From the NCBI GenBank assembly GCA_017629985.1, contig JAGBWD010000025.1:1-64000 (forward strand): 64,000 bases of DNA, read 5' to 3'. Shown piece after piece: positions 42,434 to 52,517 of the stretch (position 1 is its first letter; each line of letters opens with the position of its first letter). The DNA comes from Alistipes sp. (GTDB taxonomy: Bacteria; Bacteroidota; Bacteroidia; Bacteroidales; Rikenellaceae). A program made the translations under genes and the position numbers. The notes under the pieces are model-generated. The model searched no databases. It was not told the DNA's origin and saw only the letters and a list, made by a program, of their open reading frames with translations.

Positions 42434-44118
42434 TATTGGTTCATAGTAGCTAGGAACTCATCATTGTCACGAGTAAGGTTCATCTGCTTCTGCAAGAACT
42501 CCATAGCCTCCACGGTGGTCATATCGGCAAGATGCTTACGGAGTATCCATGTGCGCTGCATAACACTCTGCTGAAGGAGTAGATCCTCGCGGCGTGTTCC
42601 CGATGCAACAACATCTACAGCAGGGTAGATACGCTTATTAGCTAGCTTACGGTCAAGCTGCAACTCCATATTTCCCGTACCCTTAAACTCCTCGAAGATA
42701 ACCTCATCCATCTTTGAGCCGGTATCTATAAGGGCTGTAGCAATAATAGTTAGTGAACCCTTCTCCTCGGTATTACGTGCGGCACCAAAGAAGCGCTTTG
42801 GCTTGTGGAGGGCATTAGCATCCACACCTCCCGAAAGAACCTTTCCTGAAGCTGGCTGCACAGAGTTATAGGCACGAGCCAGACGTGTAATAGAGTCGAG
42901 GAATATCACAACATCATGGCCACTCTCAACCATACGCTTCGCCTTCTCAAGCACCATCTCTGCAACCTTCACATGGCGCGATGCCTGCTCATCAAATGTG
43001 GATGCTACAACCTCGGCCTTCACATGGCGAGCCATCTCGGTAACCTCCTCGGGACGCTCATCGATGAGAAGAACAATCATATATACCTCGGGGTGGTTAT
43101 CAGCAATAGCATTAGCAATAGACTGCAAGAGCATAGTCTTACCTGTCTTGGGCTGTGCTACGATAAGAGCGCGTTGTCCCTTACCGATAGGGGCAAAGAG
43201 GTCGATAATGCGGTTAGACTTTGTATTGTGACCATTTCCTGTGAGGTTAAACTTCTCGCTTGGGAATAGAGGTGTGAGGTACTCAAACTGCTGACGGTCA
43301 CGGATAATATCGGGTTTTAGTCCATTTATAAGATCTACATGAACCAGAGGGAAGTATTTTTCACCCTCCTTTGGAGGACGAATAGAGCCACTTACGGTAT
43401 CTCCAGCCTTAAGACCAAAGAGCTTTATCTGCGATGGTGACACATATACATCATCTGGAGAGTTCAGGTAGTTGTAGTCGGCAGAGCGAAGGAAACCAAA
43501 GCCATCGGGCATAATCTCCAAAACACCTTCACCCTCAATGACCGCTGTAAAGTGATCCTTGGTAATCTCCTCCTCTGTAATATCATCATCGAGGAACTCA
43601 TCGCCATCGATAATATCTTCGTCATACTCCTCGATTATGCCATCCTCCTCGGGTATATAATCCTCCGAAGGCTGCTCGATGATATCCTCCTCGCTCGCTG
43701 ATATATTCTCAATAGCTTGCTGCTCGAGGGCCTCATGCTCCTGTTGTTTAAGCCACTTTGGTTTACGGCCACGGCGCTTTCGCTGTGGCTCTGGGGTAGC
43801 TTCTGCGCTCTCTACAGGTGCTGTCTCCTCTTCTGATTGTTGTGGCGATGTAACCTCATCAGCTATAGACTCTCTATTCTGAACTTCTGCCGCGCCTCCC
43901 ACCTTAACGCCATTCATACGTGGTCGGCGACCTCGTTTAGGGGTGTCGTTAGCGGGTTCAACACTATGTGTTTCAGCGTCAGCATCTCCACTTGTCACTG
44001 CAACGATTTTGTTAAGCAACTCCTGCTTTTTCATATTTGAAGGTGTGATGCCAAGCATCTTTGCGATATCTCGCAACTCCACAATGGTCTTACCCTCCAA
44101 CACAGTTAGATCTTGCAT
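42433..44118 (-). CDS. rho: Transcription termination factor Rho, with long acidic insert
   Basis: A 561-residue Rho. After the N-terminal Rho_N helix (about 1-45, [12 protein letters not shown]) comes an insert of about 150 residues (about 55-205) that is disordered, with basic patches ([18 protein letters not shown]) and an acidic end ([13 protein letters not shown]). The RNA-binding domain ([15 protein letters not shown]), P-loop PKTGKT, Walker [11 protein letters not shown] and arginine-rich Q/R loops follow. Rho inserts of this kind are known in Bacteroidales, and in Bacteroides thetaiotaomicron the disordered region drives condensate formation. The start at 44118 was chosen over 44181. 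It precedes the S1/P1 nuclease gene. Confidence 0.95.
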   Translation of the reverse strand: MQDLTVLEGKTIVELRDIAKMLGITPSNMKKQELLNKIVAVTSGDADAETHSVEPANDTPKRGRRPRMNGVKVGGAAEVQNRESIADEVTSPQQSEEETAPVESAEATPEPQRKRRGRKPKWLKQQEHEALEQQAIENISASEEDIIEQPSEDYIPEEDGIIEEYDEDIIDGDEFLDDDITEEEITKDHFTAVIEGEGVLEIMPDGFGFLRSADYNYLNSPDDVYVSPSQIKLFGLKAGDTVSGSIRPPKEGEKYFPLVHVDLINGLKPDIIRDRQQFEYLTPLFPSEKFNLTGNGHNTKSNRIIDLFAPIGKGQRALIVAQPKTGKTMLLQSIANAIADNHPEVYMIVLLIDERPEEVTEMARHVKAEVVASTFDEQASRHVKVAEMVLEKAKRMVESGHDVVIFLDSITRLARAYNSVQPASGKVLSGGVDANALHKPKRFFGAARNTEEKGSLTIIATALIDTGSKMDEVIFEEFKGTGNMELQLDRKLANKRIYPAVDVVASGTRREDLLLQQSVMQRTWILRKHLADMTTVEAMEFLQKQMNLTRDNDEFLATMNQ

Positions 44119-44178
44119 ATAATGTAAATTGATTATTTGGCTAATGAAAAAATATGTGAATACATATCTTAAGCAATG

Positions 44179-44209
44179 CAAATATAATATCTTTTTTGCG
44201 TTTCTGCAA
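44179..44209 (-). promoter_or_regulatory. Promoter of rho
   Basis: On the minus strand TTGC (44206-44209), a 19-bp spacer and TATATTTG (44179-44186). The leader would be about 55 nt. Confidence 0.5.
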
Positions 44210-44269
44210 TTTTTTTATCCATTTAATGAAATTTTCTAGTTAGATGTAGCTTTTTACCAAATTATGTGC

Positions 44270-44277
44270 TAAATTTG
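44270..44277 (+). promoter_or_regulatory. -7 box of the pRiA4b-like gene
   Basis: TAAATTTG lies 35 nt before the ATG at 44313. No clear -33 box. Confidence 0.4.
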
Positions 44278-44312
44278 TCAAGAAGTATATAGCATATAAA
44301 TATTTTGTATAT

Positions 44313-44828
44313 ATGAGCGCAGTGAACATTATTTTTAAATATCGAATGCTCAGCGATGAGAGCGATAATTTCGTTAGAGACTTTGAGGTATATCCCGACA
44401 TGACACTAGGCGAGTTCCATCGCTTCCTCCTCGAGGCTCTAGGTTATGAGCCATGTATGGTATCTATATTCAAGTCAGATTCGGAGTGGCGCTTGGTGGA
44501 GGAGTTTACAGAGTTGGATATGGGTGATGATATTCCTGGCTCGCCACGCTGCATGGACAACGTACGTCTTATGGAGGTTAATAATGACTTTCACGATCGT
44601 CTGGTCTACACCTTCGATATGATTAACGACCGCTCTTACTACCTAGAGCTTATAGATATGCAGCGCCCTGATGCTACGTTGAGCTATCCACGTGTAGCTT
44701 TTGAGCATGCTCCAGTACCCGACCAGTATGACCCAGAGGCTACAGAGCAGTCTGGATCCATCTTTGAGGAGATGATGAGCGAGTATGGAGAGTTCGATGG
44801 TGATGATAACTATGACGATGAGTATTAA
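44313..44828 (+). CDS. Plasmid pRiA4b ORF-3-like protein
   Basis: A 171-residue protein resembling the pRiA4b ORF-3 family (also annotated as IS1096 passenger TnpR-like). The fold is a beta-rich domain with VRDFEVYPDMTLGEFHRFLL near the start and RLVYTFDMINDRSYYLELI in the middle. The C-terminus is strongly acidic. Despite the family name there is no transposase here, and the gene is fixed between rho and miaA. Its function is unknown. Its last codons overlap the miaA start, so the two are co-transcribed. Confidence 0.75.
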   Translation: MSAVNIIFKYRMLSDESDNFVRDFEVYPDMTLGEFHRFLLEALGYEPCMVSIFKSDSEWRLVEEFTELDMGDDIPGSPRCMDNVRLMEVNNDFHDRLVYTFDMINDRSYYLELIDMQRPDATLSYPRVAFEHAPVPDQYDPEATEQSGSIFEEMMSEYGEFDGDDNYDDEY

Positions 44829-45735
44829 ACAAGGTACACTAATAGTCGTTGCAGGGCCTACAGGTTCGGGTAAGAGCGCTCTTGCGGTTAAGCTTGCCCA
44901 ACACTATAATGCACCGATTATCTCTACCGACTCTCGTCAGGTATTTAGGGGTTTAGCCATTGGCACAGCACAGCCTACAGCAGAGGAGCTAGCTGCGGCA
45001 AAGCACTACTTCATAGCAGATAGAGAGGTTGAAGATGAGTTTAACTCTGGGAGATATGAGGCCGAGGCACTAGCCCTCCTAGAACAGCTCTTCAAGGATA
45101 ATGAGTATGTGGTGGCTGTTGGTGGCTCGGGACTCTATATTCAGGCGTTGTGCGAAGGTATGGATGACCTCCCCGAGGCAGATAAGGAGGTGCGAGAGAG
45201 GCTGAAGCAGCGTCTTGAAAATGAGGGTCTTGAGAGTTTGGTTGATGAGCTTCGCAGATTAGATCCTACATACGCTGATAGGGTAGATGTGAAGAACCCC
45301 TCACGTGTGATGCGTGCCTTGGAGGTGTGTCTAGTCTCTGGAAAACCATATAGCGAGCAGAGACATGGCAAGAGTGCGGAGCGCGATTTTAACATCATAA
45401 AGATTGCTACGGATATGCCCCGTGACACTCTCTATGAGCGTATCAACAAAAGGGTAGATGTGATGGTTGCCGATGGCCTTGTAGCAGAGGCGCAAGCGGT
45501 ATACCCCAAGCGACATCTTAATTCGTTGCAGACCGTAGGCTACCGTGAGATGTTTGACTATTTCGATGGTAAGATATCTCTTGATGAGGCTATAGAGCTT
45601 ATAAAGCGTAACTCACGCCACTACGCCAAGCGACAGATGACATGGTTTCGCCGCGATGCAGAATTTGCATGGTTTGCTCCATACAACATAGACGACATTG
45701 TCAGATATATAGAAAGCAAAAAGGAAGAGCATTAA
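44818..45735 (+). CDS. miaA: tRNA dimethylallyltransferase
   Basis: A 305-residue enzyme that transfers a dimethylallyl group to A37 of tRNAs reading UNN codons. The P-loop GPTGSGKS is at residues 13-20, followed by STDSRQVFRGLAIGTAQP, the substrate-binding DDLP segment and RNSRHYAKRQMTWFRRD near the C-terminus. The start at 44818 (MSIKQG) best fits the family; in-frame upstream ATGs exist. It overlaps the stop of the preceding gene and is itself overlapped by its terminator. A nearby tRNA-Leu(UAA) belongs to the class of tRNAs that MiaA modifies. Confidence 0.95.
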   Translation: MSIKQGTLIVVAGPTGSGKSALAVKLAQHYNAPIISTDSRQVFRGLAIGTAQPTAEELAAAKHYFIADREVEDEFNSGRYEAEALALLEQLFKDNEYVVAVGGSGLYIQALCEGMDDLPEADKEVRERLKQRLENEGLESLVDELRRLDPTYADRVDVKNPSRVMRALEVCLVSGKPYSEQRHGKSAERDFNIIKIATDMPRDTLYERINKRVDVMVADGLVAEAQAVYPKRHLNSLQTVGYREMFDYFDGKISLDEAIELIKRNSRHYAKRQMTWFRRDAEFAWFAPYNIDDIVRYIESKKEEH

Positions 45736-45749
45736 ACTCTTCCTTTTTT
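45721..45749 (+). terminator. Terminator of miaA
   Basis: AAGGAAGAG (45721-45729) pairs with CTCTTCCTT (45737-45745), followed by a T-run. The miaA stop codon lies in the loop. Confidence 0.85.
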
Positions 45750-45750
45750 G

Positions 45751-45836
45751 TACTCGGAACCGGGGTCGAACCGGTACGGGCATTTCTGCCCACAGGATTT
45801 TAAGTCCGGCGTGTCTACCTATTCCACCATCCGAGC
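45751..45836 (-). tRNA. tRNA-Leu(UAA)
   Basis: An 86-nt class II tRNA. The acceptor stem pairs GCTCGGA with TCCGAGT, with a G1-U72 wobble at the end. The D-arm contains GGTAGACA, the anticodon loop is CTTAAAA giving anticodon UAA, there is a long variable arm (GGGC...GCCC), and the T-arm is ACCGG-TTCGACC-CCGGT. CCA is not encoded. The anticodon stem has one C-U mismatch (28-42). Confidence 0.95.
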
Positions 45837-45853
45837 AGTCCTTAAAGACGGTG

Positions 45854-45884
45854 CAAATGTACAATTTTTATTTTATTCTGCAAA
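45854..45884 (-). promoter_or_regulatory. Promoter of the tRNA-Leu gene
   Basis: On the minus strand TTTG (45881-45884), a 19-bp spacer and TACATTTG (45854-45861), an exact consensus match about 18 nt before the tRNA. Confidence 0.7.
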
Positions 45885-45900
45885 AATTTTTCGATATTAT

Positions 45901-45954
45901 CTACGTTCTGCGGCGCATCCCAAATTAAGGATGAAATTTAGCTCCAAAACGTAG
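45901..45954. other. Weak nested inverted repeat after ispF
   Basis: CTACGTT (45901-45907) pairs with AACGTAG (45948-45954), and CATCC (45916-45920) with GGATG (45929-45933) inside. There is no T-run. It may be the 3' end structure of the ispF transcript. Confidence 0.3.
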
Positions 45955-45983
45955 CCGAAAGTAAGCACTTCGCACTATATTCT

Positions 45984-46463
45984 CTACCCCTTAATAAGCA
46001 GCGTTACGGCATTCGCAGAGACACCCTCCTCACGGCCCTCAAAACCAAGATGCTCGGTTGTTGTAGCCTTGATAGAGATGCGGCTTGCATCTATGCCCAC
46101 TACCTCTGATAGGGTGTGACGCATGGTGTCTATATATGGTCGAAGTTTAGGTCGCTGCATGGCTATAGTACAATCTATATTGCTTATAGCATATCCTTCA
46201 GAAGCTATCAACTCAACCACTTCTTTAAGCAACAAACGAGAGTCGATACCCTTATATTTTGCATCACTATCGGGAAATAGCTTGCCTATATCTCCCAAGG
46301 CTAATGCTCCTAGCAGGGCATCACAGATGGCGTGTATCGCAACATCGCCGTCAGAGTGTGCCACGCACCCCTTTGTATGTGGAACATTAACACCACACAA
46401 CACTAGTTGCAGTCCCTCGGCAAGGGCATGAACATCATATCCACATCCAACTCGTATATCCAT
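45984..46463 (-). CDS. ispF: 2-C-methyl-D-erythritol 2,4-cyclodiphosphate synthase
   Basis: A 159-residue enzyme of the non-mevalonate isoprenoid pathway. The zinc ligands are D10 and H12 (GYDVHAL) and the His in AHSDGDVAIHA; the substrate loop contains LFPDSDAKYKGIDS, and ATTTEHLGFEGREEG closes the protein. Length is typical for a stand-alone IspF. It lies 17 bp after the AddA-like gene and appears to be the last gene of that transcript. Confidence 0.97.
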   Translation of the reverse strand: MDIRVGCGYDVHALAEGLQLVLCGVNVPHTKGCVAHSDGDVAIHAICDALLGALALGDIGKLFPDSDAKYKGIDSRLLLKEVVELIASEGYAISNIDCTIAMQRPKLRPYIDTMRHTLSEVVGIDASRISIKATTTEHLGFEGREEGVSANAVTLLIKG

Positions 46464-46480
46464 AACAATACATTTTACTA

Positions 46481-49400
46481 CTATTCAACCTTCTCAAGCT
46501 CCTCCATGGCGACATACCATACATAACCATCTATATACTTATAGCGATTCATCTCACCGAGAAGTCTCATATACTCCTTCATCTGCTTGCGATAGACGGC
46601 ATGGCGTTTGTCGCCAAACTTATAGTCTACAACAACAATCCTGTCACCCTTAATCATAACTCTATCGGGGCGGCGAATACTATTTTTAGACAATATGCTT
46701 GCCTCGCACTTCACCTCATCCCACGACCCATCAAACCACTCTTTAACAGTGGGGTTAGTGAGCATCTTATCAATTTTTTGTTTAAGTGCTAATGCCTCGC
46801 TAGCATCTATAGTGCAACCTAGCTTAAGCTCATCTATGGCCATGCGCAAGTCATGCTCCGTATGTGCCTTTTCAAAGATGGAGTGTAGGAGTATTCCCTG
46901 CTTCATGGAGTCTCCACCGCATGATATCTCCTCGTCAATATATCGCTGTGCAGGATAACGCACCTTAACAGAGGGGGTGTTGGAGATATAATTGTCGAGC
47001 AGAATCTCTTGCTTCATATCACCACTATAGCTAGATGTGGCATTGGCGATAGGCGTGCCATATTTATAATAGATAGCACTCATCTGCCCATCCTTCATTC
47101 TAGGCTCGCTATCGGCACACACCATCTTTGCAGCACCTACAAGTAGCTGTGAGGTGTTTGTGATATTTTCACTCTGACTAGAGGAGTTTATATCACTTGA
47201 AACATATACATACAACTCTTTTGAGGCACGTGTGAGGGCTACGTAGATGAGGTTAATGTTATCTACGTGATTCATGACAAGCTCACGATAGTACTCCTCG
47301 GCGTATGCAGAATCCTTCATGCTTGAACCGTAGACAACAGGGAATGTGCCTATCTCTGCAGCCTCCTGGTAATTATCACTAGCCTGCGCCCAGACAATAG
47401 GGGTGTTTAGGGCGCTAGGGTTTATATCCCAACGGCCATAAGGGATGATGACGACATCTCGCTCCAGACCTTTAGCCTTATGGATAGTCATAATCTCTAT
47501 GGTGTCATCGGACATCTCCACAGCCACGTTCACCTTTTTACCCTTCTCCTCCCACCATGTTATAAACTGGCTGATATCTGACGCACGTGTAGTGCTGAAG
47601 ACAACAATCTGCTCATGCATAGCCTGAAGATATGCGATGCTCTCCTTATGCTCATATAGACGGTAGTGAGCTACGATATCCTCAAAGGCCTCCATAGGCG
47701 ATAGGTGGGCTATACGTGCTAGATGCTCAAGCTCCTCGGCAGTAAGCACCTCATCAATATCATGTCCTAGGAAACGATTATATAAGCCTCTGTCGATATC
47801 GTTATTCGCGTTGATGGCAAGGCGCAACACAGCATTTATAAACTCCACAATATCACAACCATCGAGCGTCAGTGACTCGGCCATAAGGATATTAAATCCT
47901 GGGAGGTTTTGGGATGTAAAGCGCTCCTCCTTATATGCAAAGAGCTGGCTGGCAACCTTTGCGGCATCCTCACCACGGCGAACTAGAATCAGGATATCAC
48001 GATATTTATATCCTCGAGCAATAGCACTCTCGATAGCCTCGATAAATGGAGAGGTAGTAACCTTGGGGTCGTATGCACATAGTTGCACATAACCCTTATC
48101 AGGGCCTGTTAGAGCCACCTCCTGCTGATACTCACTATAGGCGTGGGTGAGAATATCATAATAGGCATCATGCACCTTCTGGCTAATCTTGCCACCCTGA
48201 CATGCGGCATCGAGAGTAGAGTTGAGTAGCCTATTATCACGATCAACCATCTTCTCTATCATCTTATTGTTGAAATGCACCACATTTTCCAGACTTCGAT
48301 AGTTCTTCTTAAGGCTATCTCTAGTGGTATTCTCGTCTCCCAAGTCCTCAAACGCCACATTATTTAACAACCTCCAATCGCCACCACGCCAGCGATATAT
48401 AGATTGCTTGATGTCGCCAACAATAAATACCGAAGCATCGCTATTTGAGGCTAGAGCCTCGCGAAGTAGAGGAAGCATATTACGCCATTCACGTACCGAG
48501 GTATCCTGAAACTCATCAATCATATAATGGTCGTAGCGGCTACCAACCTTCTCGTAAATGAACGGCGCATTATTGTCGTCAATAAACTTCGATAGTACAT
48601 CCTTTGTCTCGCTGAGAATCATAATATTCTCATCATCACAGATGCTATTTATGTGTCGCTGCAAATCAACGAGAAGTGCGAAGCTTCGATATTGATTACG
48701 TATAAGCTTTGCGGTGTTAATCTTCTCCACACACCTATTAAAGATGCTGCAAATCTCCTCAAGGATTGGGCGCAACAGCTCTGCGGCACACACCACGTTG
48801 CCTCCTGCATCTTTGCCATACCAGGCCGATACATCCTGCGAGGCCTTAATCATCGTAGCAGTAGGCACTTTGAGGTCGCCTGCTGCGTAGGCATAAAAGG
48901 AGTAGACGAAGCTTCGTGTCTTACCAGAGAATTGATCAGGGGAGACTCCACGCTCCTCCATGATAGACACACCCTTGCTACCTAACTCCTTGAGCTGCTG
49001 GTGATGACGCTCTGCATCCTGAATGATAAGTTGAACTAGATTATGAAGCTTCTCCTTGCTAATATCGCCCTTCATGCGTTTTGCACCTGTCTCGCTAAAG
49101 AGCTGCTGTCCTAGCTTGCAGAGGTCTTTGTGTATATCCCATGTTTCCCCAGCATTGAAACGCTCCTCGGCAAAGTCGAAGAGCCAATGACGAACATCCT
49201 TATCTGTGGAGATACTATTTATCAATGTCGCAGCACTACGGTCTAGGAGAAGCTCGGTTTCAATCTCTAGGCTATAGTCCAAATCTAGTCCTAGCTCCTT
49301 GATAAAAGCGCGTAGTATACGCTGGAAAAACTTATCAATAGTAAGCACATTGAAACGAGAGAAGTCATGAAGAATCTTATTGCGTGCCACAAGAGCATAC

Positions 49401-49657
49401 TGTCGAATCTTCTCCTCGCCAAGGTGCATAGCATCTTCAATCTTATCAAGATAGTGACTGTGGCCTCCCGAAGCTAAAACATGTATTTCACGCAAGATAC
49501 GTGACTTCATCTCCTCTGTAGCTTTATTTGTAAAGGTTACAGCAAGAATATTACGATAACTCTCTGGGCGCTTGATAATATCGCAAATATACTTCAGGGT
49601 AAGTTGAAAAGTCTTACCTGAACCAGCACTAGCGCTCAATATCTTTGCACGTTTCAT
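46481..49657 (-). CDS. AddA-like helicase-nuclease
   Basis: A 1058-residue UvrD/RecB-type SF1 helicase with Walker A SASAGSGKT (about residues 9-17), motif Ia VTFTNKATEEMK, Walker B IDEFQDTS, motif III GDIKQSIYRWRGGD, and motifs V-VI (TIHKAKGLERDVVI, NLIYVALTRASKELY). The C-terminal PD-(D/E)xK nuclease domain shows GILLHSIFEKA and DRIVVVDYKFG. With the adjacent AddB-like protein it forms the double-strand-break resection complex, functionally equivalent to RecBCD. The two genes overlap by 4 bp, so translation is coupled. Confidence 0.9.
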   Translation of the reverse strand: MKRAKILSASAGSGKTFQLTLKYICDIIKRPESYRNILAVTFTNKATEEMKSRILREIHVLASGGHSHYLDKIEDAMHLGEEKIRQYALVARNKILHDFSRFNVLTIDKFFQRILRAFIKELGLDLDYSLEIETELLLDRSAATLINSISTDKDVRHWLFDFAEERFNAGETWDIHKDLCKLGQQLFSETGAKRMKGDISKEKLHNLVQLIIQDAERHHQQLKELGSKGVSIMEERGVSPDQFSGKTRSFVYSFYAYAAGDLKVPTATMIKASQDVSAWYGKDAGGNVVCAAELLRPILEEICSIFNRCVEKINTAKLIRNQYRSFALLVDLQRHINSICDDENIMILSETKDVLSKFIDDNNAPFIYEKVGSRYDHYMIDEFQDTSVREWRNMLPLLREALASNSDASVFIVGDIKQSIYRWRGGDWRLLNNVAFEDLGDENTTRDSLKKNYRSLENVVHFNNKMIEKMVDRDNRLLNSTLDAACQGGKISQKVHDAYYDILTHAYSEYQQEVALTGPDKGYVQLCAYDPKVTTSPFIEAIESAIARGYKYRDILILVRRGEDAAKVASQLFAYKEERFTSQNLPGFNILMAESLTLDGCDIVEFINAVLRLAINANNDIDRGLYNRFLGHDIDEVLTAEELEHLARIAHLSPMEAFEDIVAHYRLYEHKESIAYLQAMHEQIVVFSTTRASDISQFITWWEEKGKKVNVAVEMSDDTIEIMTIHKAKGLERDVVIIPYGRWDINPSALNTPIVWAQASDNYQEAAEIGTFPVVYGSSMKDSAYAEEYYRELVMNHVDNINLIYVALTRASKELYVYVSSDINSSSQSENITNTSQLLVGAAKMVCADSEPRMKDGQMSAIYYKYGTPIANATSSYSGDMKQEILLDNYISNTPSVKVRYPAQRYIDEEISCGGDSMKQGILLHSIFEKAHTEHDLRMAIDELKLGCTIDASEALALKQKIDKMLTNPTVKEWFDGSWDEVKCEASILSKNSIRRPDRVMIKGDRIVVVDYKFGDKRHAVYRKQMKEYMRLLGEMNRYKYIDGYVWYVAMEELEKVE

Positions 49658-52497
49658 CGTCTACATATTTTTTTAAAGTCACACATCTTACAAGCATTGA
49701 CATCCTCCACCTGTGTAAATGGCTCATTAGGGTCAAAAAGCCTATCAAGTGTCGCTGTCAGCTCTCTCTCAAACTCATCCTTAATGGCAGTGTAGCTCTC
49801 CACACACCCCTTTTTATCTTTAGGGTCGGTGGTGATGAGTGGAGAGTACTCCTTGGAGAGCATCTGTGACGCATAGTACAATGATGGCACCACATCTACA
49901 CTATGGATATGATGCAATAGCATTGCATAATATAGTATCTGGAAGGCATTTGAAACCTTGGCACTACTATCGCCATTAAACAACGCCTCCACACCCTGAT
50001 ATACGAGATGCGCCCTCTTGCTACTCTTATAGTCAATAACTTGCATACTGCCATTTGAGAGGCGGTCAATACGATCCGCACGACCACTCAAATTCACCAC
50101 GCGGTTATTTGAAATAGGGTAGCGCAGAAGGATATCTTCACACTCCAGACTCTCTACCGTAAAATCCTTGCGTGAGAGGTCATAACGCATAACACCATTG
50201 ATAATATACTTGGTGATGATGTCACGGACAAGGAGTGTGTCGCCAGAGAAATCTACACTATCTGCCCCATCCTTAAGGCGTAGCTCCTTGCATATAGCCC
50301 TATCTACCGCAGGCTCCACAACATCTCTATTCCTCTTCTGCTCTATCATTGCATGAGGATTCTTCTTTCCACAGATATCCCCATATAGCTCCTCCATTGC
50401 ACCATGAAGAATATTTCCGAGAGTAAGAGGGTCTATTGTATCCTCTAGTTCGTCAGGAGTCTTAAGATGTGCTATAGTAGAGAGATAGAACTTGAGAGGA
50501 CACTCTAAATATTTAAAGAGCGTAGTGGGCGATAGTGATGATGAGCTATTATAGGATAAGAATCGCTGTAGGCTACTCATAATCTTTTCGTTCTTCTCTA
50601 TCACTATAGGCTGTGCATCTACAATGCCCAAATCTACACCTACAGAGTGTTTTGCAATATTATACCTCGACTCATACTCGAGCTGCGAGATATATCTACT
50701 ACGCTCTCCAGTACTCTTATAATCGGCACGCGAACAATAGAGCAAATCGACACGCTCCGCGCGTTGTATCAGACGATAGAAGTAGTAGGCATACATAGCC
50801 TCATGCTCAGAGTGTGTAGGCATTCCGTAGGCAAGGCGCAATCCATAGGGGATGAATGATGGCTTATCGGTGCGATCGCCAGGGAACGTAGCATCAGTCA
50901 TTGAGAGTATAATGACATTCTTAAAGTCGATATTACGTGTCTCGAGGATTCCCATAATCTGCACACCCTCTATAGGCTCACCTTCATAGGGGAGTGTTAA
51001 TGTCTGGATATGTCGGCGCAACAGAGATACAAAAATCTCTTTAGATATCTCTAGCTCACAATTTGCAATGGAGTGAGAGACCTTACGAATAGTATCGATG
51101 ATAAGGCGCATATACTCCTGTTGAGCGACATCAGCTATAACCCTAAGCACCCTAGACATCACATCAACAAGATATTTAGAATACTCAATACAACTCTCTG
51201 ATACTCCTATAAATATCTTATCAAGAATCTCCGTATTATTAAAAATCGCAGAGTCTACCATTATAAGCTTATTTGCTATAATGTCAGCTGCGATTTTTTT
51301 CGCCTTCGGACAACTGTTAATTATATATGGGTGCGTTAATAATCCTGTTATGTCATCGTGATAGAAGCGCGTCTCTTCACCCTTGATATGGCTGTGAGTG
51401 TGAAGCGATATTATTCGCTCCAAGAATGAGTATGCAAGGGTGGTCTTGATAGGATAACCCATAGTGATATTAACACTCTTAACCTCATCTGGGAGGGAGT
51501 GTAGTAGGGGTATCAGCAGATTTTCATCTGTTAAGACTATAGCAGTTTGCTTGTCAAGTTCATGTTTTGGGATAGATGATATGATGTTTGCTACATGCTT
51601 GACTTGCACAATGTTAGATACACACGCCGTGGCGGTGATGCTCTTCTCCACACTATCGAAGCTATCATGCGACAGAGGCGTTGTCTCGGGAAATAGCGAC
51701 AGATTATTTCTAATAAACAATCCCGCCTCATGCTCCTTGTTATCTACATAATAGTTATCGTAGTCCCAGAAAAACTCGGCACCCTTACTACTCTTTGCCA
51801 AATAGCTAAAAAGAATCTCCTCGCTCTTTGAAAGCGCATTGAAGCCCGCTATTACATAGTGCTTATCCTCAATAGCGATACTCTCGCCGCGTTTAATCTT
51901 CTCCGCCGTAGCGCGATATATCATACCTGGATAGCCAATACCCAACTTAAAGAGTTGCTCGCGGTATTCGTGATATATGGCTGGTAGTGAGCGCCATACC
52001 TCTAAAAAGTGTTGTTTCTGCTCGGTGAGTGATAGCTCCGAGCCAATACTACTCCAGAAGCTCTTAATAAGTTGCTCCTGCTCGGGGGTAAGGTATGAGA
52101 CATCTGCCTCAATCTCCTTGATATCGGTGATGTTTCGCAACAACTGATCAGCATCAATAAGATACTTATCAATCATATCAAAATCGGAGATAAGCATATC
52201 GCCCCAGAAGTAGAATTTATCTAAATCCTCCATAGGGTGATACTTGATATACACCTTATATAGCTCGCTAATCAAACGTATTCTCTCGCCACGAACAAGG
52301 TTCGCTCCACGCTCCATAAGTTCATCGATGGTTGCCCATGATGGTTGCCATACAGGATGATTTACAATATTTGATACAGCCTCGTTGAAGAATGTCCTAG
52401 CGCGAAGCGATGGAAACATAACAACTATACCAGATAGATCTCCTGCGTATCTCTCTAGTAAGGTTTTAGCAAATTCACTAATAAAATTGCGAGACAT
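49654..52497 (-). CDS. AddB-like nuclease subunit with iron-sulfur motif
   Basis: A 947-residue partner of the AddA-like protein. The N-terminal part is an inactivated helicase fold; the C-terminal PD-(D/E)xK nuclease shows LGNILHGAMEELYGD and MQVIDYKSSKRAH. The cysteine in YLECPLKFY and the terminal CKMCDFKKIC give the C...C-x2-C-x5-C pattern of the 4Fe-4S cluster that staples AddB-type nuclease domains. It is upstream of addA and about 20 bp downstream of the head-GIN gene. Its role is break recognition and end resection. Confidence 0.87.
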   Translation of the reverse strand: MSRNFISEFAKTLLERYAGDLSGIVVMFPSLRARTFFNEAVSNIVNHPVWQPSWATIDELMERGANLVRGERIRLISELYKVYIKYHPMEDLDKFYFWGDMLISDFDMIDKYLIDADQLLRNITDIKEIEADVSYLTPEQEQLIKSFWSSIGSELSLTEQKQHFLEVWRSLPAIYHEYREQLFKLGIGYPGMIYRATAEKIKRGESIAIEDKHYVIAGFNALSKSEEILFSYLAKSSKGAEFFWDYDNYYVDNKEHEAGLFIRNNLSLFPETTPLSHDSFDSVEKSITATACVSNIVQVKHVANIISSIPKHELDKQTAIVLTDENLLIPLLHSLPDEVKSVNITMGYPIKTTLAYSFLERIISLHTHSHIKGEETRFYHDDITGLLTHPYIINSCPKAKKIAADIIANKLIMVDSAIFNNTEILDKIFIGVSESCIEYSKYLVDVMSRVLRVIADVAQQEYMRLIIDTIRKVSHSIANCELEISKEIFVSLLRRHIQTLTLPYEGEPIEGVQIMGILETRNIDFKNVIILSMTDATFPGDRTDKPSFIPYGLRLAYGMPTHSEHEAMYAYYFYRLIQRAERVDLLYCSRADYKSTGERSRYISQLEYESRYNIAKHSVGVDLGIVDAQPIVIEKNEKIMSSLQRFLSYNSSSSLSPTTLFKYLECPLKFYLSTIAHLKTPDELEDTIDPLTLGNILHGAMEELYGDICGKKNPHAMIEQKRNRDVVEPAVDRAICKELRLKDGADSVDFSGDTLLVRDIITKYIINGVMRYDLSRKDFTVESLECEDILLRYPISNNRVVNLSGRADRIDRLSNGSMQVIDYKSSKRAHLVYQGVEALFNGDSSAKVSNAFQILYYAMLLHHIHSVDVVPSLYYASQMLSKEYSPLITTDPKDKKGCVESYTAIKDEFERELTATLDRLFDPNEPFTQVEDVNACKMCDFKKICRR

Positions 52498-52517
52498 TAT
52501 AATACTCTATTTATAAA

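Noticed and set aside
42900..43270. Plus-strand protein genes opposite rho
   Set aside because: These frames lack start signals, family motifs and promoters and are explained as shadows of the rho coding sequence; the same applies to other long antisense frames in the window.
44313..44828. Mobile-element passenger gene, as the family name suggests
   Set aside because: No transposase, terminal repeats or target duplication flank it, and it is fused by overlap to miaA.
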